Source: Tragulus kanchil
Lineage: Eukaryota; Chordata; Mammalia; Artiodactyla; Tragulidae
Direction: 5' to 3'
Length of the DNA stretch: 64,000 bases
Assembly: GCA_022376925.1 (NCBI GenBank)
Contig: JAIOJX010000027.1
Location: forward strand, 19,609,471-19,673,470
The translations under genes were made by a program, and so were the position numbers. Under the pieces are notes generated by a model that was given only the letters and a program-made list of their open reading frames with translations, made no database searches and was not told where the DNA came from. Positions 11,042-22,284 of this stretch are shown here, one piece after another (the first letter of the stretch is position 1; each line of letters begins with the position of its first letter).

Positions 11042-12096
11042 CAGGCACTGTGACTACTCCTTTTACAAGTCAGGAAACTTAGGCTTAAAGGTTAGACAGT
11101 TTGCCAGAGCTGCCCTGCTGGTAAGCGCAGGAGATTCCAAAGTAAACACGAATCAACCACAAGGAGGTGAAAAGGCTCACCCTGCTGTTCGAAACCCCTA
11201 TTGGGAGATGAAATTCCAGGAGACGAGGCTTGGCTGTGCCCTTCCTAAGCAAGGAACCAGAGTCCGGGAACCAGGGACGAACCTTTTGGGCGACAGTCTC
11301 CCTCCCCAGCCCCACTCTACTTCTAAGCCCCACATTTTCTCAAGACACTTCGGCTCTTTGCCGGCCCCCGGGTTTATGTTTCCGTGGCTGCCGAGGATCA
11401 CGCTGAGCGCTGAGCAGCCCTCTGTGTCCGTTGCCTCCTGTGGTTAGAGGTGGAGGAGAGCCTGGGCTGAAGTGCCAGGGACCACACCTCTTTGTCAGGA
11501 ACATGTAATTAAAAAAGAACGAAAAAAAAAAAAAAACTGAGCGAAGGCACAGCCACCCACCCCCATCGTTCTGAAACACACATTCATGCACACACACCAC
11601 ACGGAAGCCAGCAGACGTCCATCACCGGGTCCTGGGGATTCTGATGGAAACATTTTCCACCTGGCACAGCCAGGCACTAAACACCCCTCAAACCCAACCT
11701 GAGACTTGGACCGTCAGTGGAGATATTTTTAAAAGCATGACACAGAGAGTGTGACACACGGGGCTTTCTCAGTGGGTGGGTAGAGTGCCAGTTCATGTTG
11801 TTCTTGTCACTCAGCCCGGCATTGTGAGTGTCCACTTTATTACTGCTCAAAGAACTCTGCAGCCAGGCCCAGCACAGGCTGTTCCCGGCGAGACCATGGC
11901 AGCCCGGCCGGGTGCAGGGAAGGGGGTGCAGAAAGCTGTTGGAGGCACCAGGCTGCCCTCCTGGGTTCTCATTAGGTATGAAGTGTCCTATTGCTTTTCT
12001 TGATGCTCAGCTGCTATCCCTGGGAAAATTCTAGATAATCACATATTTACTGACATCTACAGAATTTCTCAAATGGCTATTTTTTCCGCTCTCTTT

Positions 12097-12452
12097 GTTG
12101 TTCTTGTTCATTCGCTAAGCCGTCTCCAACTCTTTGCGACCCCATGAACTGTCATGTGCCTATTCTCCACTATCTCCCAGAGCTTCCTCAAACTCATATC
12201 CATTGAGTCAGTGATGCCCTCCAACCATCTCACCCTCTGCTGCCCGCTTCTCCTCCTGCCTTCAGTCTTTCCAAGCATTGGGGTCTTTCGAATGAGCTGG
12301 CTCTTTGCAGACAGCCCAAGTATTGGGGCTTCAACTTCATCATCAGTCCTTCCAACAAATATGATCTCCTTGCAGTCCAAGGGACTCTCAAGAGTCTTCC
12401 CAGTGTCTTCCCCAGCACCACAGTCTGAAAGCACCGATTCTTTACTCTCTTG
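12097..12452 (-). mobile_element. BovB LINE 3' end (antisense)
   Basis: Read on the minus strand, this is the 3' part of a ruminant BovB (RTE-clade) retrotransposon. The conceptual minus-strand frame at 12108-12434 shows the familiar ORF2 C-terminal wording: KTLESPLDCKEI, then MLGKTEGRRRSGQQRVRWLEG, ITDSMDMSLRKLWE and HGVAKSWRRLSE. The catalytic endonuclease and reverse-transcriptase domains are absent, so it is a dead 5'-truncated copy. The duplicate is at 13189-13544. Confidence 0.92.
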
Positions 12453-12664
12453 ATTTCACTCGTTCACTCTTTCCTAATGGGAGGTTTTCCCAACACCATA
12501 TATAAAGCTTAGAATTAGGAGTAAGTTTCTGTGTCTCCCAGTCTATATGCAAAGATGTGGTTCACCGGGCCCTCACCATTTCCTTAAGGGCAGGTAGGAC
12601 CATGAGGTACCAAGATTGGGGGAAGTGGGTATGTCTGCCCAGGACACAGATAATTAAATTATGA

Positions 12665-12780
12665 GAACCTCCCTGGTAGTTCAGTGATTAGGAATCCACC
12701 CGCCAATGCTGGTTCAGTCCCTGGTCAGGGAACTAAGATTTCACGTGCCACAAGATGAGGCCAAAAAATAAAAAATGTTT
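12665..12780 (+). mobile_element. tRNA-derived SINE (CHR-1 type)
   Basis: The head acctccctggtagttcagtg is followed by gttcagtccctggtcaggga, actaagatttcacgtgcc, and an A/T-rich end at 12765-12798. The duplicate copy is at 13757-13872. Confidence 0.75.
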
Positions 12781-13188
12781 TTTAAAATTTAAAAAATGCA
12801 CCACAGAGCGATGTGCTTATGGATTTACCGGTGCAGCAGGAGGAAAAGAAAGGGTTCGAGGATGACTCCTGTACCTAGGACCTGAACAGCGGGGGGAGTG
12901 TCGACACTCTTGATATGGGAAAGCCTGCAGGAGGAGCCTATTTGGGGGGAAGCGGGGGAAGAGAAGACCAGATTTCTATTTTGGACATTTTATGTTAAAC
13001 ATACCTAACTGATGTTGGGGTGGAGCTGTGTAATAAGCAGTTGGATATGTAAGTCTGGAATTCCAAGGAGTGGCAGGGTATGAAAATAAAGATTTGTGAG
13101 TCCCAATATCCCTGGGAAAATTCTAGATAATCACATATTTACTGACATCTACAGAATTTCTCAAATGGCTATTTTTTCCGCTCTCTTT

Positions 13189-13544
13189 GTTGTTCTTGTT
13201 CATTCGCTAAGCCGTCTCCAACTCTTTGCGACCCCATGAACTGTCATGTGCCTATTCTCCACTATCTCCCAGAGCTTCCTCAAACTCATATCCATTGAGT
13301 CAGTGATGCCCTCCAACCATCTCACCCTCTGCTGCCCGCTTCTCCTCCTGCCTTCAGTCTTTCCAAGCATTGGGGTCTTTCGAATGAGCTGGCTCTTTGC
13401 AGACAGCCCAAGTATTGGGGCTTCAACTTCATCATCAGTCCTTCCAACAAATATGATCTCCTTGCAGTCCAAGGGACTCTCAAGAGTCTTCCCAGTGTCT
13501 TCCCCAGCACCACAGTCTGAAAGCACCGATTCTTTACTCTCTTG
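13189..13544 (-). mobile_element. BovB LINE 3' end (antisense), duplicate copy
   Basis: This is the duplication 4 copy of 12097-12452. It carries the same C-terminal ORF2 frame at 13200-13526 and is not an independent insertion. Confidence 0.92.
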
Positions 13545-13756
13545 ATTTCACTCGTTCACTCTTTCCTAATGGGAGGTTTTCCCAACACCATATATAAAGC
13601 TTAGAATTAGGAGTAAGTTTCTGTGTCTCCCAGTCTATATGCAAAGATGTGGTTCACCGGGCCCTCACCATTTCCTTAAGGGCAGGTAGGACCATGAGGT
13701 ACCAAGATTGGGGGAAGTGGGTATGTCTGCCCAGGACACAGATAATTAAATTATGA

Positions 13757-13872
13757 GAACCTCCCTGGTAGTTCAGTGATTAGGAATCCACCCGCCAATG
13801 CTGGTTCAGTCCCTGGTCAGGGAACTAAGATTTCACGTGCCACAAGATGAGGCCAAAAAATAAAAAATGTTT
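13757..13872 (+). mobile_element. tRNA-derived SINE, duplicate copy
   Basis: This is the duplication 4 copy of the SINE at 12665-12780. Head, box-B-like motif and A-rich end are all the same. Confidence 0.75.
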
Positions 13873-14499
13873 TTTAAAATTTAAAAAATGCACCACAGAG
13901 CGATGTGCTTATGGATTTACCGGTGCAGCAGGAGGAAAAGAAAGGGTTCGAGGATGACTCCTGTACCTAGGACCTGAACAGCGGGGGGAGTGTCGACACT
14001 CTTGATATGGGAAAGCCTGCAGGAGGAGCCTATTTGGGGGGAAGCGGGGGAAGAGAAGACCAGATTTCTATTTTGGACATTTTATGTTAAACATACCTAA
14101 CTGATGTTGGGGTGGAGCTGTGTAATAAGCAGTTGGATATGTAAGTCTGGAATTCCAAGGAGTGGCAGGGTATGAAAATAAAGATTTGTGAGTCCCCAAT
14201 ATACATTCTGTGTAGACACAGAAACGAGGCAAAAGCTAAGCCCTAGAGCAAGTAAATATTTTGGGGATAGGAAAAAAATGAGGGGCAAAAGAAGGGAGAT
14301 TGAAAAAAAAAATCAATTGAGGAAACAGGAAGAGCAGGAGAATGCAATATACAAAAAGCCAAGTGAAGAAAGACTGCTACTCCAAATGTTGGTACAATCT
14401 TCTGATGAATACTGAGGATTCGACTTTAAATGCAGCCAAAGGCTCAGATGAGAGCAGAAAAATGTAGACAAAAGGCTGGCGGGGGAGGAATGAAAATCA

Positions 14500-15043
14500 C
14501 TGTGGATGGTGACTGAAGCCATGAAATTAAACAACACTTGCTCCTTTCAAGGGAGGCTATGACAAACTTAGACAGCAGCAGAGACATCATTTTGCCAACA
14601 AAGGCCCATCTAGTCAAAGCTATGGTTTTTCCAGCAGCCGTGTGTGGATGGGAGAGCTGGACCAGAGATGAGGCTGAGCCCTGAAGAACCGTGGTGCTGG
14701 AGAAGACTCTGAAGAGTCCCTGGAACCACAAGGACATCAAACCAGTCCATCCTAAAGGAGGTCAACCCTGAATAGTTACTGGAAGGACGGATGCTCAAGC
14801 TGAAGCCGTGGTGCTCTGGGCACCTGAAGCTAGGGCCGACTCCCTGGAAAAGGCCCTGATGCTGGCAAGGACTGAGGGGAGAAGGCGGCGACAGAGGATG
14901 AGACGGTTGGACGGCATCATCCACTCAACGGACATGAGCTTGAGCCAGTGCCAGGAGACAGCAAAGGACAGGAAGCATGGAGTGTTGCTGTCCCTGGGGT
15001 CACAAAGAGTCGGACACAACTCCGGGGCTGAACAACAAAGAAG
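14500..15043 (+). mobile_element. BovB LINE 3' end (sense)
   Basis: A longer BovB terminus in sense orientation. It has ggtgactgaagccatgaaat, gacatcattttgccaacaaa, gtcaaagctatggtttttcc, ggtgctggagaagactctga, tccatcctaaaggaggtcaa, and ends gagtcggacacaactccggg. The frame near 14808-15059 shows remnants of the ORF2 tail (LARTEGRRRRQRMRRLDG). It is diverged, with frameshifts. Its last 55 bases are repeated at 16062-16116 by duplication 5. Confidence 0.92.
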
Positions 15044-15357
15044 TGCAGGCAGAGAATAAGTAACAGTTTCAAGAAGTTTTCTCACAGGACAGGAAGAAGA
15101 CGAGACAATAGCTCAACGGCACCGCTGAGGGAGGCGGAGGCTGTCTGGAATGGGAGACAGTCCCGCGTGTTTACAGGCTGACGTGACTGAGACGCTGGAG
15201 AGAGAACGGAGTGTGGAGAGACGGAGCGGGCAGTCTGCCCGTCCACTCTTCCTACCGTGTGTCAGCTCCAGTGGGCCATCTCTGTCTCCCAAAAGTGCCA
15301 ACACTGTTCCAGCCTCAGGGCCTTTGCACTTGTCATCTGATTGCCTGGAAAACGAAC

Positions 15358-15523
15358 CTATTTTAAAGTCCTTATTGAATTTCTTACAATATTGTTCCTG
15401 CTTGACGTTTTGGATTTTTGGCCTCGAGGCATGTGGGATCTTAGCTCCCCAACTAGGGACTGAACCTGTACCCCCTGCATTGGACGATGAAGTCTCAGCC
15501 CCTGGACCGCCAGAGAAGTCCCA
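15358..15523 (-). mobile_element. tRNA-derived SINE (antisense)
   Basis: The plus strand reads ttgaatttcttacaatattg, gcatgtgggatcttagctcc, gggactgaacctgtaccccc and tggaccgccagagaagtccc, a complemented tRNA-derived SINE. The duplicate is at 16432-16597. Confidence 0.8.
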
Positions 15524-16431
15524 CCTGGGAACTGCCTGTGTCATCCCTAACAGCCCACCTCAGAGGCCAGCTGTGCAGAGAAGCCCTCCCACCCGTCACA
15601 CCTGAAGTACCATCGGCTCCTTCACTGTTTTCTTCATCATTTTCTGAAAAAACTGATCTTCACATGCATCCCTTCATTTAATGCTAAGCTTCCCAAATAG
15701 TCTATAGGCTTCATAAAACAAAAAACACTGGGTCCCCTTTGGTTCACCAATGAGTCCCTAGTGTGCAGAGAAAAGGTTCATGCATGCAGGTGCTAAATAA
15801 AGAATAGCAACAGCAAAAACAAGGTGAACAACATAGCAATGATACTATCTGACCGATGATCAGGGTGGAGGTGGACAGAAGCCATTTAAACACCTTCAAT
15901 CTCATTCACACCAAAGACTCTGACCTACATCTTCTCTTTAAGGTCCTTTCCCATCTTATAAATCCAGTTATATAACAGCTTGATATAATCTCAGAGATGT
16001 GCAGGAATGAACCATACATGCTCAAGGCCAAGAGAAGATATCCATTGACATAGAAGGGTTTCTGTCCCTGGGGTCACAAAGAGTCGGACACAACTCCGGG
16101 GCTGAACAACAAAGAAGTGCAGGCAGAGAATAAGTAACAGTTTCAAGAAGTTTTCTCACAGGACAGGAAGAAGACGAGACAATAGCTCAACGGCACCGCT
16201 GAGGGAGGCGGAGGCTGTCTGGAATGGGAGACAGTCCCGCGTGTTTACAGGCTGACGTGACTGAGACGCTGGAGAGAGAACGGAGTGTGGAGAGACGGAG
16301 CGGGCAGTCTGCCCGTCCACTCTTCCTACCGTGTGTCAGCTCCAGTGGGCCATCTCTGTCTCCCAAAAGTGCCAACACTGTTCCAGCCTCAGGGCCTTTG
16401 CACTTGTCATCTGATTGCCTGGAAAACGAAC

Positions 16432-16597
16432 CTATTTTAAAGTCCTTATTGAATTTCTTACAATATTGTTCCTGCTTGACGTTTTGGATTTTTGGCCTCG
16501 AGGCATGTGGGATCTTAGCTCCCCAACTAGGGACTGAACCTGTACCCCCTGCATTGGACGATGAAGTCTCAGCCCCTGGACCGCCAGAGAAGTCCCA
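16432..16597 (-). mobile_element. tRNA-derived SINE (antisense), duplicate copy
   Basis: This is the duplication 5 copy of the element at 15358-15523, with no difference noticed. Confidence 0.8.
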
Positions 16598-17128
16598 CCT
16601 GGGAACTGCCTGTGTCATCCCTAACAGCCCACCTCAGAGGCCAGCTGTGCAGAGAAGCCCTCCCACCCGTCACACCTGAAGTACCATCGGCTCCTTCACT
16701 GTTTTCTTCATCATTTTCTGAAAAAACTGATCTTCACATGCATCCCTTCATTTAATGCTAAGCTTCCCAAATAGTCTATAGGCTTCATAAAACAAAAAAC
16801 ACTGGGTCCCCTTTGGTTCACCAATGAGTCCCTAGTGTGCAGAGAAAAGGTTCATGCATGCAGGTGCTAAATAAAGAATAGCAACAGCAAAAACAAGGTG
16901 AACAACATAGCAATGATACTATCTGACCGATGATCAGGGTGGAGGTGGACAGAAGCCATTTAAACACCTTCAATCTCATTCACACCAAAGACTCTGACCT
17001 ACATCTTCTCTTTAAGGTCCTTTCCCATCTTATAAATCCAGTTATATAACAGCTTGATATAATCTCAGAGATGTGCAGGAATGCTAATACTCAACATACA
17101 TGCTCAAGGCCAAGAGAAGATATCCATT

Positions 17129-17807
17129 AGGGAGGGGGAAATCTCTTTATCAAGTCAAGACAAGAGATCTCATGTGAGCAAAGACGGGAGCAGGAGATAT
17201 CAAGAGTGGATATCGACATTTTAGGAATCAGTGAACTAAAATGGATAGGAATGGGCAAATTTAATTCAGATGAGCATCCTATCTACTACTGTAGGCAAGA
17301 ATCCCTAAGAAATGGAGTCACCCTCACAATCAACAAGTCTGAAATGCAGTACTTAGACGCAATTTCAAAAACGACAGAATGATCTCGGTTCCTTTCCAAG
17401 GCAGACTGAAGAAGGGTTTACTGACACCATTTCTTCCACTTTCCGTGAATCCTCTAAGCTGCGGCCAGGGCACGTGCTGGGCGGGTAAGGCAGGGCACCA
17501 CACGGTCTCACAGACGCGGCTGCGCCGACTCCGCTCAGGGCGCGTCCAGGTGAGCTCCACTGGGGCTGGACTTCTCTTCTCATGTGTTTAGATGGTATGA
17601 CTGGGGCCTCCTAAACTGCAGAAACAGTTCCACTGCCCCAAGAATCATAGTGATCTTTAACGACTGGTCTTAGTCTAATTTTTTGTTGAGAAGTTAAGGA
17701 GAACTGATTTTATCCATTTTCTTCTTTCTCCAGTCATTACTAATTTAGGGCCAGCTGTGGCCCAGGTCTTCTCCTAAGGAGTCAAGAATTCAGCCCGTTT
17801 TTTGAGT
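17129..17807. other. Apparently unique non-coding sequence with a small GC-rich patch
   Basis: No repeat was recognised. About 17455-17545 is GC-rich with several CpG sites and ends in a donor-like ccaggtgagctcc. That alone does not support an exon, and no protein motif is visible in any frame. Confidence 0.35.
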
Positions 17808-18475
17808 TCTTTGTTGTTGTTTAGTCACTAAAAGTTGTGTCTTTGTGACCCCAAGGACTGCAGCATGCCAGACTGCCTTCACTGTCATTCACTGTCTCCT
17901 GGAGTTTGCTCCAATTCATGCCCCTTGAGTCAGCGATGGCATCCAACCATCTCATCCTCTGTTGCTCTCTTCTCCTCCTGCCCTCAATCTTTCCCAGCAT
18001 CAGAATCTTTTCTTCTTCTTCTTTTTAATTTTTTTTTTTTTTTTTTGGCTACTTCTATTGATCTTTCATTCGTTTATCTTTGTTGTCTGGCCTGTGCGGG
18101 CCTCCCATAGCAATGGCCTCTCTCATCACAGAGCGCAGCTCTGGGCGCATGTGCTCCAGAGCTCCAGCTCGGTAATTGGACACATCAGTCCAGTCACTCC
18201 ATAGCATGTGGGATCTTCCCAGGCCAGGGATCGAACTGGTGCCCCTTGTACTGCAAGGGGGTGTCCTTACCCACTGGATCACTTTTCCAATGAGTCGGCT
18301 CTCTGCATCAGAGTATTGCAGCTTGAGCTTCAGAATCAGTCCTTCCAGTTAATACGCAGGGTTGATTTCCTTTAGGATTGACTGGTTTGACCTCTTTATT
18401 GTTCAAGGGACTCTCCAGAGTCTTCTGCAGGACCACAATTTGAACATATCAGTTCTTTGGTGCTCAGCCTTCATA
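17808..18475 (-). mobile_element. BovB LINE 3' end (antisense), split by a SINE
   Basis: The two halves are 17808-18010 and 18283-18475. The left half has ttgagtcagcgatggcatcc and aaccatctcatcctctgttg. The right half resumes with ccaatgagtcggctctctgc, ctttattgttcaagggactc and tccagagtcttctgcagg. The 18011-18282 SINE interrupts the usual 'cagcatcagggtcttttccaatgag' passage, so the element predates the insertion. Confidence 0.9.
18011..18282 (-). mobile_element. CHR-2-type SINE nested in BovB
   Basis: The antisense element has a long T-run (18030-18047), tgcgggcctcccatagcaat, ctctgggcgcatgtgctcca, ggtaattggacacatcagtc, gggatcgaactggtgcccc and a complemented head ending at about 18282. A short repeated cttttc-like motif at the two edges is compatible with a target-site duplication but is too short to prove it. 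Confidence 0.85.
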
Positions 18476-18733
18476 GTCCCTCCTTTCTAAACTCAGTTAA
18501 GCATAGGTCCTCTGGTGTCCCACCATCCTCTTTGCCTATTCTTTGGCCAAAGGATTCAGATGCCCAAAGACAGGCCATACAAACTAGCAAAGGTCACAGC
18601 TATTTGGCGGAAGTCTCATGCCCACTGACTGCCGCCCTGTTTTCTCTTTCAGTTTTCAATTCTGTGTTCCATTTCTCTGCATGACAGAAGTACCTCCCTT
18701 CCCCCCACGCAGCCTAACCTCCCTCTTCCCTTA
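18476..18733. other. Apparently unique non-coding sequence
   Basis: No repeat or gene feature was recognised in this short interval between the BovB end and the next SINE. Confidence 0.4.
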
Positions 18734-18944
18734 CGTGCTTACTCAGTCACATTCAACTCTTCCGACCTGATGGACTGTAGCCCGCCAGGCTCCTCTGTTC
18801 ATGGAATTTCCCGTGCAAGAATACCGGAGTGGGTTGCCATTTCCTCCTCCAGGGGATCTTCCCGACCCAGGGACCAAACCCACATCTCTTGTGTCTCCAG
18901 CGTTGGCAGGCAGATTCTTTACTATTAGTGCCACCTGAGAAGAC
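18734..18944 (-). mobile_element. Bov-tA SINE (antisense)
   Basis: It reads gtgcttactcagtcacattc, gatggactgtagcccgccag, gggttgccatttcctcctcc, gggaccaaacccacatctct and ends at the complemented head near 18944. A complete element. Confidence 0.9.
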
Positions 18945-19934
18945 ATCCTTTCCCGAGTCTAGAACCCCTTCCTTGGCAGTCAACGTGCCTTTGTGGGTTG
19001 TAAGATCTTTATGAGGCTAAGAGGGATGCAACGGCAGAGCTGTGCCTCCCCCCACCCCCAGATGGGGAGCCTCGTGGTTGGAGAAAAGACAGGAGTGCCG
19101 GAGGCAGAGCCTGCCCGTTTCGATGACTGGTCTAAGGCTTCGTATTTGAACTTTTGGTTTTTATAGTTCTATAAAAGGCAGCTGACAAAAGAGATCCCGT
19201 TTTGGGAGGGTCCAGCTGGCGGCGCTCAGCAGAGGGGCAGGGTGGCCCCGGTGCTGGAGAGCCAGGCCTGACTTTCCTCCATGATGTCAGAGAGGCGCTG
19301 GGTTCCCAGTCAGCCAGAGGGTGGGGAGCAGACGGCCCCAGCCCACTCCCCGCCCCGTGCCAGCAGCAGCTTCAGATGCTGCCTTCCTGGCACAGCGGCA
19401 AGAGCCCTTTTCCTCCTCAGAGACGCTCGGCAATGCGTGGAAGGGAAGCTCCCTCGCTCCGCTTTCTGGGCTCGCGTGTGGGTGTCTGCTGGGGCAGGAG
19501 GGCCAGGAGTCTCCCTCCCGGCTCCCAGCTCCCCTGTGTCCAGTCTTGGCCCAGCTCTGTGCCCTCCTTTCAGCAGTGGCTTCGCGTCAAGGCTGGCGCT
19601 CTGAGGCCCACATCTTTCTACAGACCTGTCGTTCTGAGCCCCTGGGCGCCAGGACACCCTGTCCATCTAGATTCAGGGCACCAGCCTCTGCTTCCTCTCC
19701 TGACACAAAGGCAGACTGGACCACAGCACTTCCAAACAGAGAGGGTTGGTTGGGGGTGTGGGTGGTTTTCAAACAAGTCCAATCTGGACTAGTGGGCTGC
19801 TTTTATGGGGGGTGGGGGCTAATTCACCTCAATCTACTCCGCTGCGCTGGCCCCAGCACTACAGTTTCCTGTGGCTCTCCAAGCCCTCGGGGACTGGGAG
19901 TGAAGCAAAGCTATTCCCTGAGCCCTGACTCAGA
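18945..19934. other. GC-rich non-coding stretch with long open frames
   Basis: No repeat was recognised. A plus-strand frame stays open from 19321 to 20100 but begins at a GTG, is of low complexity and has no motif. Overlapping frames on both strands are also open, as expected in GC-rich DNA poor in stop codons. In the second copy of its 3' part (from 21015) small deletions shift the frame. I do not call a gene. Confidence 0.5.
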
Positions 19935-20700
19935 GGACATTCCTCCTCCCAGGGCCAGCAGCAGTCACTGCCCAGCTCCAGGAAGAGGCTGGAGGAGGGA
20001 GAGGGCGAAGGAGCCACGGAGAGCAGTCTCAAGGGCCCTGAGTGCTTACTTTCAGATTCTCAGTTCTCAAAAGGTGGCCAGAGCAGCAGAGGGGTTCTGA
20101 CCGCCTCAGGGCCTCTCGACGGGGCGGTGGAACCTGCTCTCTGCGTGCTCAGCACTTTCCTTTGGAGGCTGCTCAGATCCGCCCGACTGCATCCTGGTGG
20201 CGCGGGCCAGGGGGGCACAGAGTTAGGGCCGGCCCCGTGAAACACTGCCGGGTGGCTCGGAGAAGGGAAACCTCCCATCTCCACCAGCAGTCGTCCTCCT
20301 GCCGAGCAGCTGAAACACGCTCCCGGGTTCTCTGGGTTTTCCTCTGTGTGGTCTGGCTGCACTGATTCCTGCAGCCATGCACACACTCCGCGTGGACACC
20401 ATGCTCAGGACCAGCGGGATGCCAGGGCACAGCAGGAAGACCGCGGTGAGGGAGCTGGCTTCACGTAGATGCCCCAAAGACCAGGGCTCTTTCAACAAAG
20501 CTGCCCTGGAGGTAGGGGGGCTGGACAGAGGTGGCTTCCTCTGTCCTGGAGGGACTAGACGTGGGGGTGGCCCTCTGGTGCTCACGGTCCTGAGGAGGCA
20601 CAAGCTCCCAAGACTGTCCCTCTTCTCTGACAGGTCGGGCCCCACTGGAGAGGCTTCTGATCTGGGCAGCAAGGAAGGATCCCACCACCTGTCACATATT

Positions 20701-20935
20701 CTTTATTCTTTTTTAAAAATATGTTTTTATTTATTTCATCGTGCCAGGTTTCAGATGTAACACACAGGATCTTTGACCTTCACTGTGGCGTGAGAAAGCT
20801 TTCGTTGTGGCACGTGGGATCTTCAGTTGTGACATGTGAACTCCCAGCTGCAGCATGCAGGATCCTGCTCCTGCCCAGGGACTGAACCCAGAACCCCAGT
20901 ATTGGGAGCTCGCCCTGGACCACAAGGAAATCTCC
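20701..20935 (-). mobile_element. tRNA-derived SINE (antisense)
   Basis: It begins T-rich, continues with tcatcgtgccaggtttcaga, ttgtggcacgtgggatcttc, gcagcatgcaggatcctgct, gggactgaacccagaacccc, and ends at the complemented head (ggaccacaaggaaatctcc). The second copy is at 21779-22016. Confidence 0.75.
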
Positions 20936-21778
20936 ACACTCCTTATTCTTATACCTCCTTTCTTTTCTTTCCATTGTCTCTTACTCATTAACTGGGACTT
21001 CTTGGTGACTCAGTGGACATTCCTCCTCCCAGGGCCAGCAGCAGTCACTGCCCAGCTCCAGGAAGAGGCTGGAGGAGGAGAGGCGAAGGAGCCACGGAGA
21101 GCAGTCTCAAGGGCCCTGAGTGCTTACTTTCAGATTCTCAGTTCTCAAAAGGTGGCCAGAGCAGCAGAGGGGTTCTGACCGCCTCAGGGCCTCTCGACGG
21201 GGCGGTGGAACCTGCTCTCTGCGTGCTCAGCACTTTCCTTTGGAGGCTGCTCAGATCCGCCCGACTGCATCCTGGTGGCGCGGGCCAGGGGGGCACAGAG
21301 TTAGGGCCGGCCCCGTGAAACACTGCCGGGTGGCTCGGAGAAGGGAAACCTCCCATCTCCACCAGCAGTCGTCCTCCTGCCGAGCAGCTGAAACACGCTC
21401 CCGGGTTCTCTGGGTTTTCCTCTGTGTGGTCTGGCTGCACTGATTCCTGCAGCCATGCACACACTCCGCGTGGACACCATGCTCAGGACCAGCGGGATGC
21501 CAGGGCACAGCAGGAAGACCGCGGTGAGGGAGCTGGCTTCACGTAGATGCCCCAAAGACCAGGGCTCTTTCAACAAAGCTGCCCTGGAGGTAGGGGGGCT
21601 GGACAGAGGTGGCTTCCTCTGTCCTGGAGGGACTAGACGTGGGGGTGGCCCTCTGGTGCTCACGGTCCTGAGGAGGCACAAGCTCCCAAGACTGTCCCTC
21701 TTCTCTGACAGGTCGGGCCCCACTGGAGAGGCTTCTGATCTGGGCAGCAAGGAAGGATCCCACCACCTGTCACATATT

Positions 21779-22016
21779 CTTTATTCTTTTTTAAAAATAT
21801 GTTTTTATTTATTTCATCGTGCCAGGTTTCAGATGTAACACACAGGATCTTTGACCTTCACTGTGGCGTGAGAAAGCTTTCGTTGTGGCACGTGGGATCT
21901 TCAGTTGTGACATGTGAACTCCCAGCTGCAGCATGCAGGATCCTGCTCCCTGCCCAGGGACTGAACCCAGAACCCCAGTATTGGGAGCTCGGCGCCCTGG
22001 ACCACAAGGAAATCTC
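21779..22016 (-). mobile_element. tRNA-derived SINE (antisense), duplicate copy
   Basis: This is the duplication 6 copy of 20701-20935, differing by a few inserted bases (an extra c near 21948 and ggc near 21991). Confidence 0.75.
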
Positions 22017-22075
22017 CACACTCCTTATTCTTATACCTCCTTTCTTTTCTTTCCATTGTCTCTTACTCATTAACT

Positions 22076-22278
22076 GGGACTTCTTGGTGACTCAGTGGTG
22101 AAGTATCCGCCTGCCCATGAATGAGACATGGTTCAATCCCTGGGTCAGGAAGATCCCCTGGAGGGGGCATGGCAGCCTACTCCAGGATTCTTGCCTGGAA
22201 AATCCCATGGACAGAGGAGCCTGGTGGGAGGCAGTCCATAGGGTCGCAAAAACTCAGACACGACTGAAGCAACTTACC
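22076..22278 (+). mobile_element. Bov-tA SINE
   Basis: A sense element. The head is gggacttcttggtgactcag, followed by ggttcaatccctgggtcagg, aagatcccctggagggggca, cctactccaggattcttgcc, and the end gtcgcaaaaactcagacacg. The last five or so head bases also occur at the duplication 6 junction (21009-21016). Confidence 0.9.
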
Positions 22279-22284
22279 ACGAAC

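Larger units (their letters stand above)
9846..12258. repeat. Tandem direct duplication 3 (offset 1189-1196)
   Basis: Copy A runs 9846-11041 and copy B starts at 11042. Copy B's first 300 bases carry several deletions against copy A, for example gagacgaggc against gagacgcagg, gggcgaca against ggaagcgaca, and ccccactc against ccccgcactc. The last 47 bases of copy A (10995-11041) are a shortened, garbled version of 12184-12258. Such error-rich ends suggest unpolished contig ends joined without trimming. Confidence 0.95.
12015..14198. repeat. Tandem direct duplication 4 (offset 1092)
   Basis: Copy A is 12015-13106 and copy B is 13107-14198, abutting with no filler. No difference was noticed on reading. 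It starts in unique sequence, spans a BovB end and a SINE, and stops in unique sequence. Because duplication 3 overlaps it, 10827-10994 occurs three times. Confidence 0.95.
14988..17128. repeat. Tandem direct duplication 5 (offset 1074-1082)
   Basis: Copy A is 14988-16046 with about 15 bases of filler (16047-16061), and copy B is 16062-17128. Near the end of copy A (16008-16020) an eight-base shortening replaces the fuller text of copy B (17083-17100). The unit starts inside the tail of a BovB element. Confidence 0.95.
19935..22098. repeat. Tandem direct duplication 6 (offset 1078-1082)
   Basis: Copy A is 19935-21014 and copy B is 21015-22098, directly abutting. Differences are small indels: gggagagggcg near 19997 against ggagaggcg, and extra bases near 21948 and 21991 in copy B. 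The unit starts in GC-rich unique DNA, contains a whole SINE and ends inside the head of the next SINE. Confidence 0.95.

Noticed and set aside
12108..12434. A stand-alone gene on the minus strand
   Set aside because: The wording is the BovB ORF2 C-terminus. It is a truncated retrotransposon end.
19321..20100. A 260-codon plus-strand open frame as a protein gene
   Set aside because: It starts at GTG, is low in complexity, has no motif, and overlaps open frames on both strands in GC-rich DNA. The copy of its 3' part at 21015 onward is frame-shifted.
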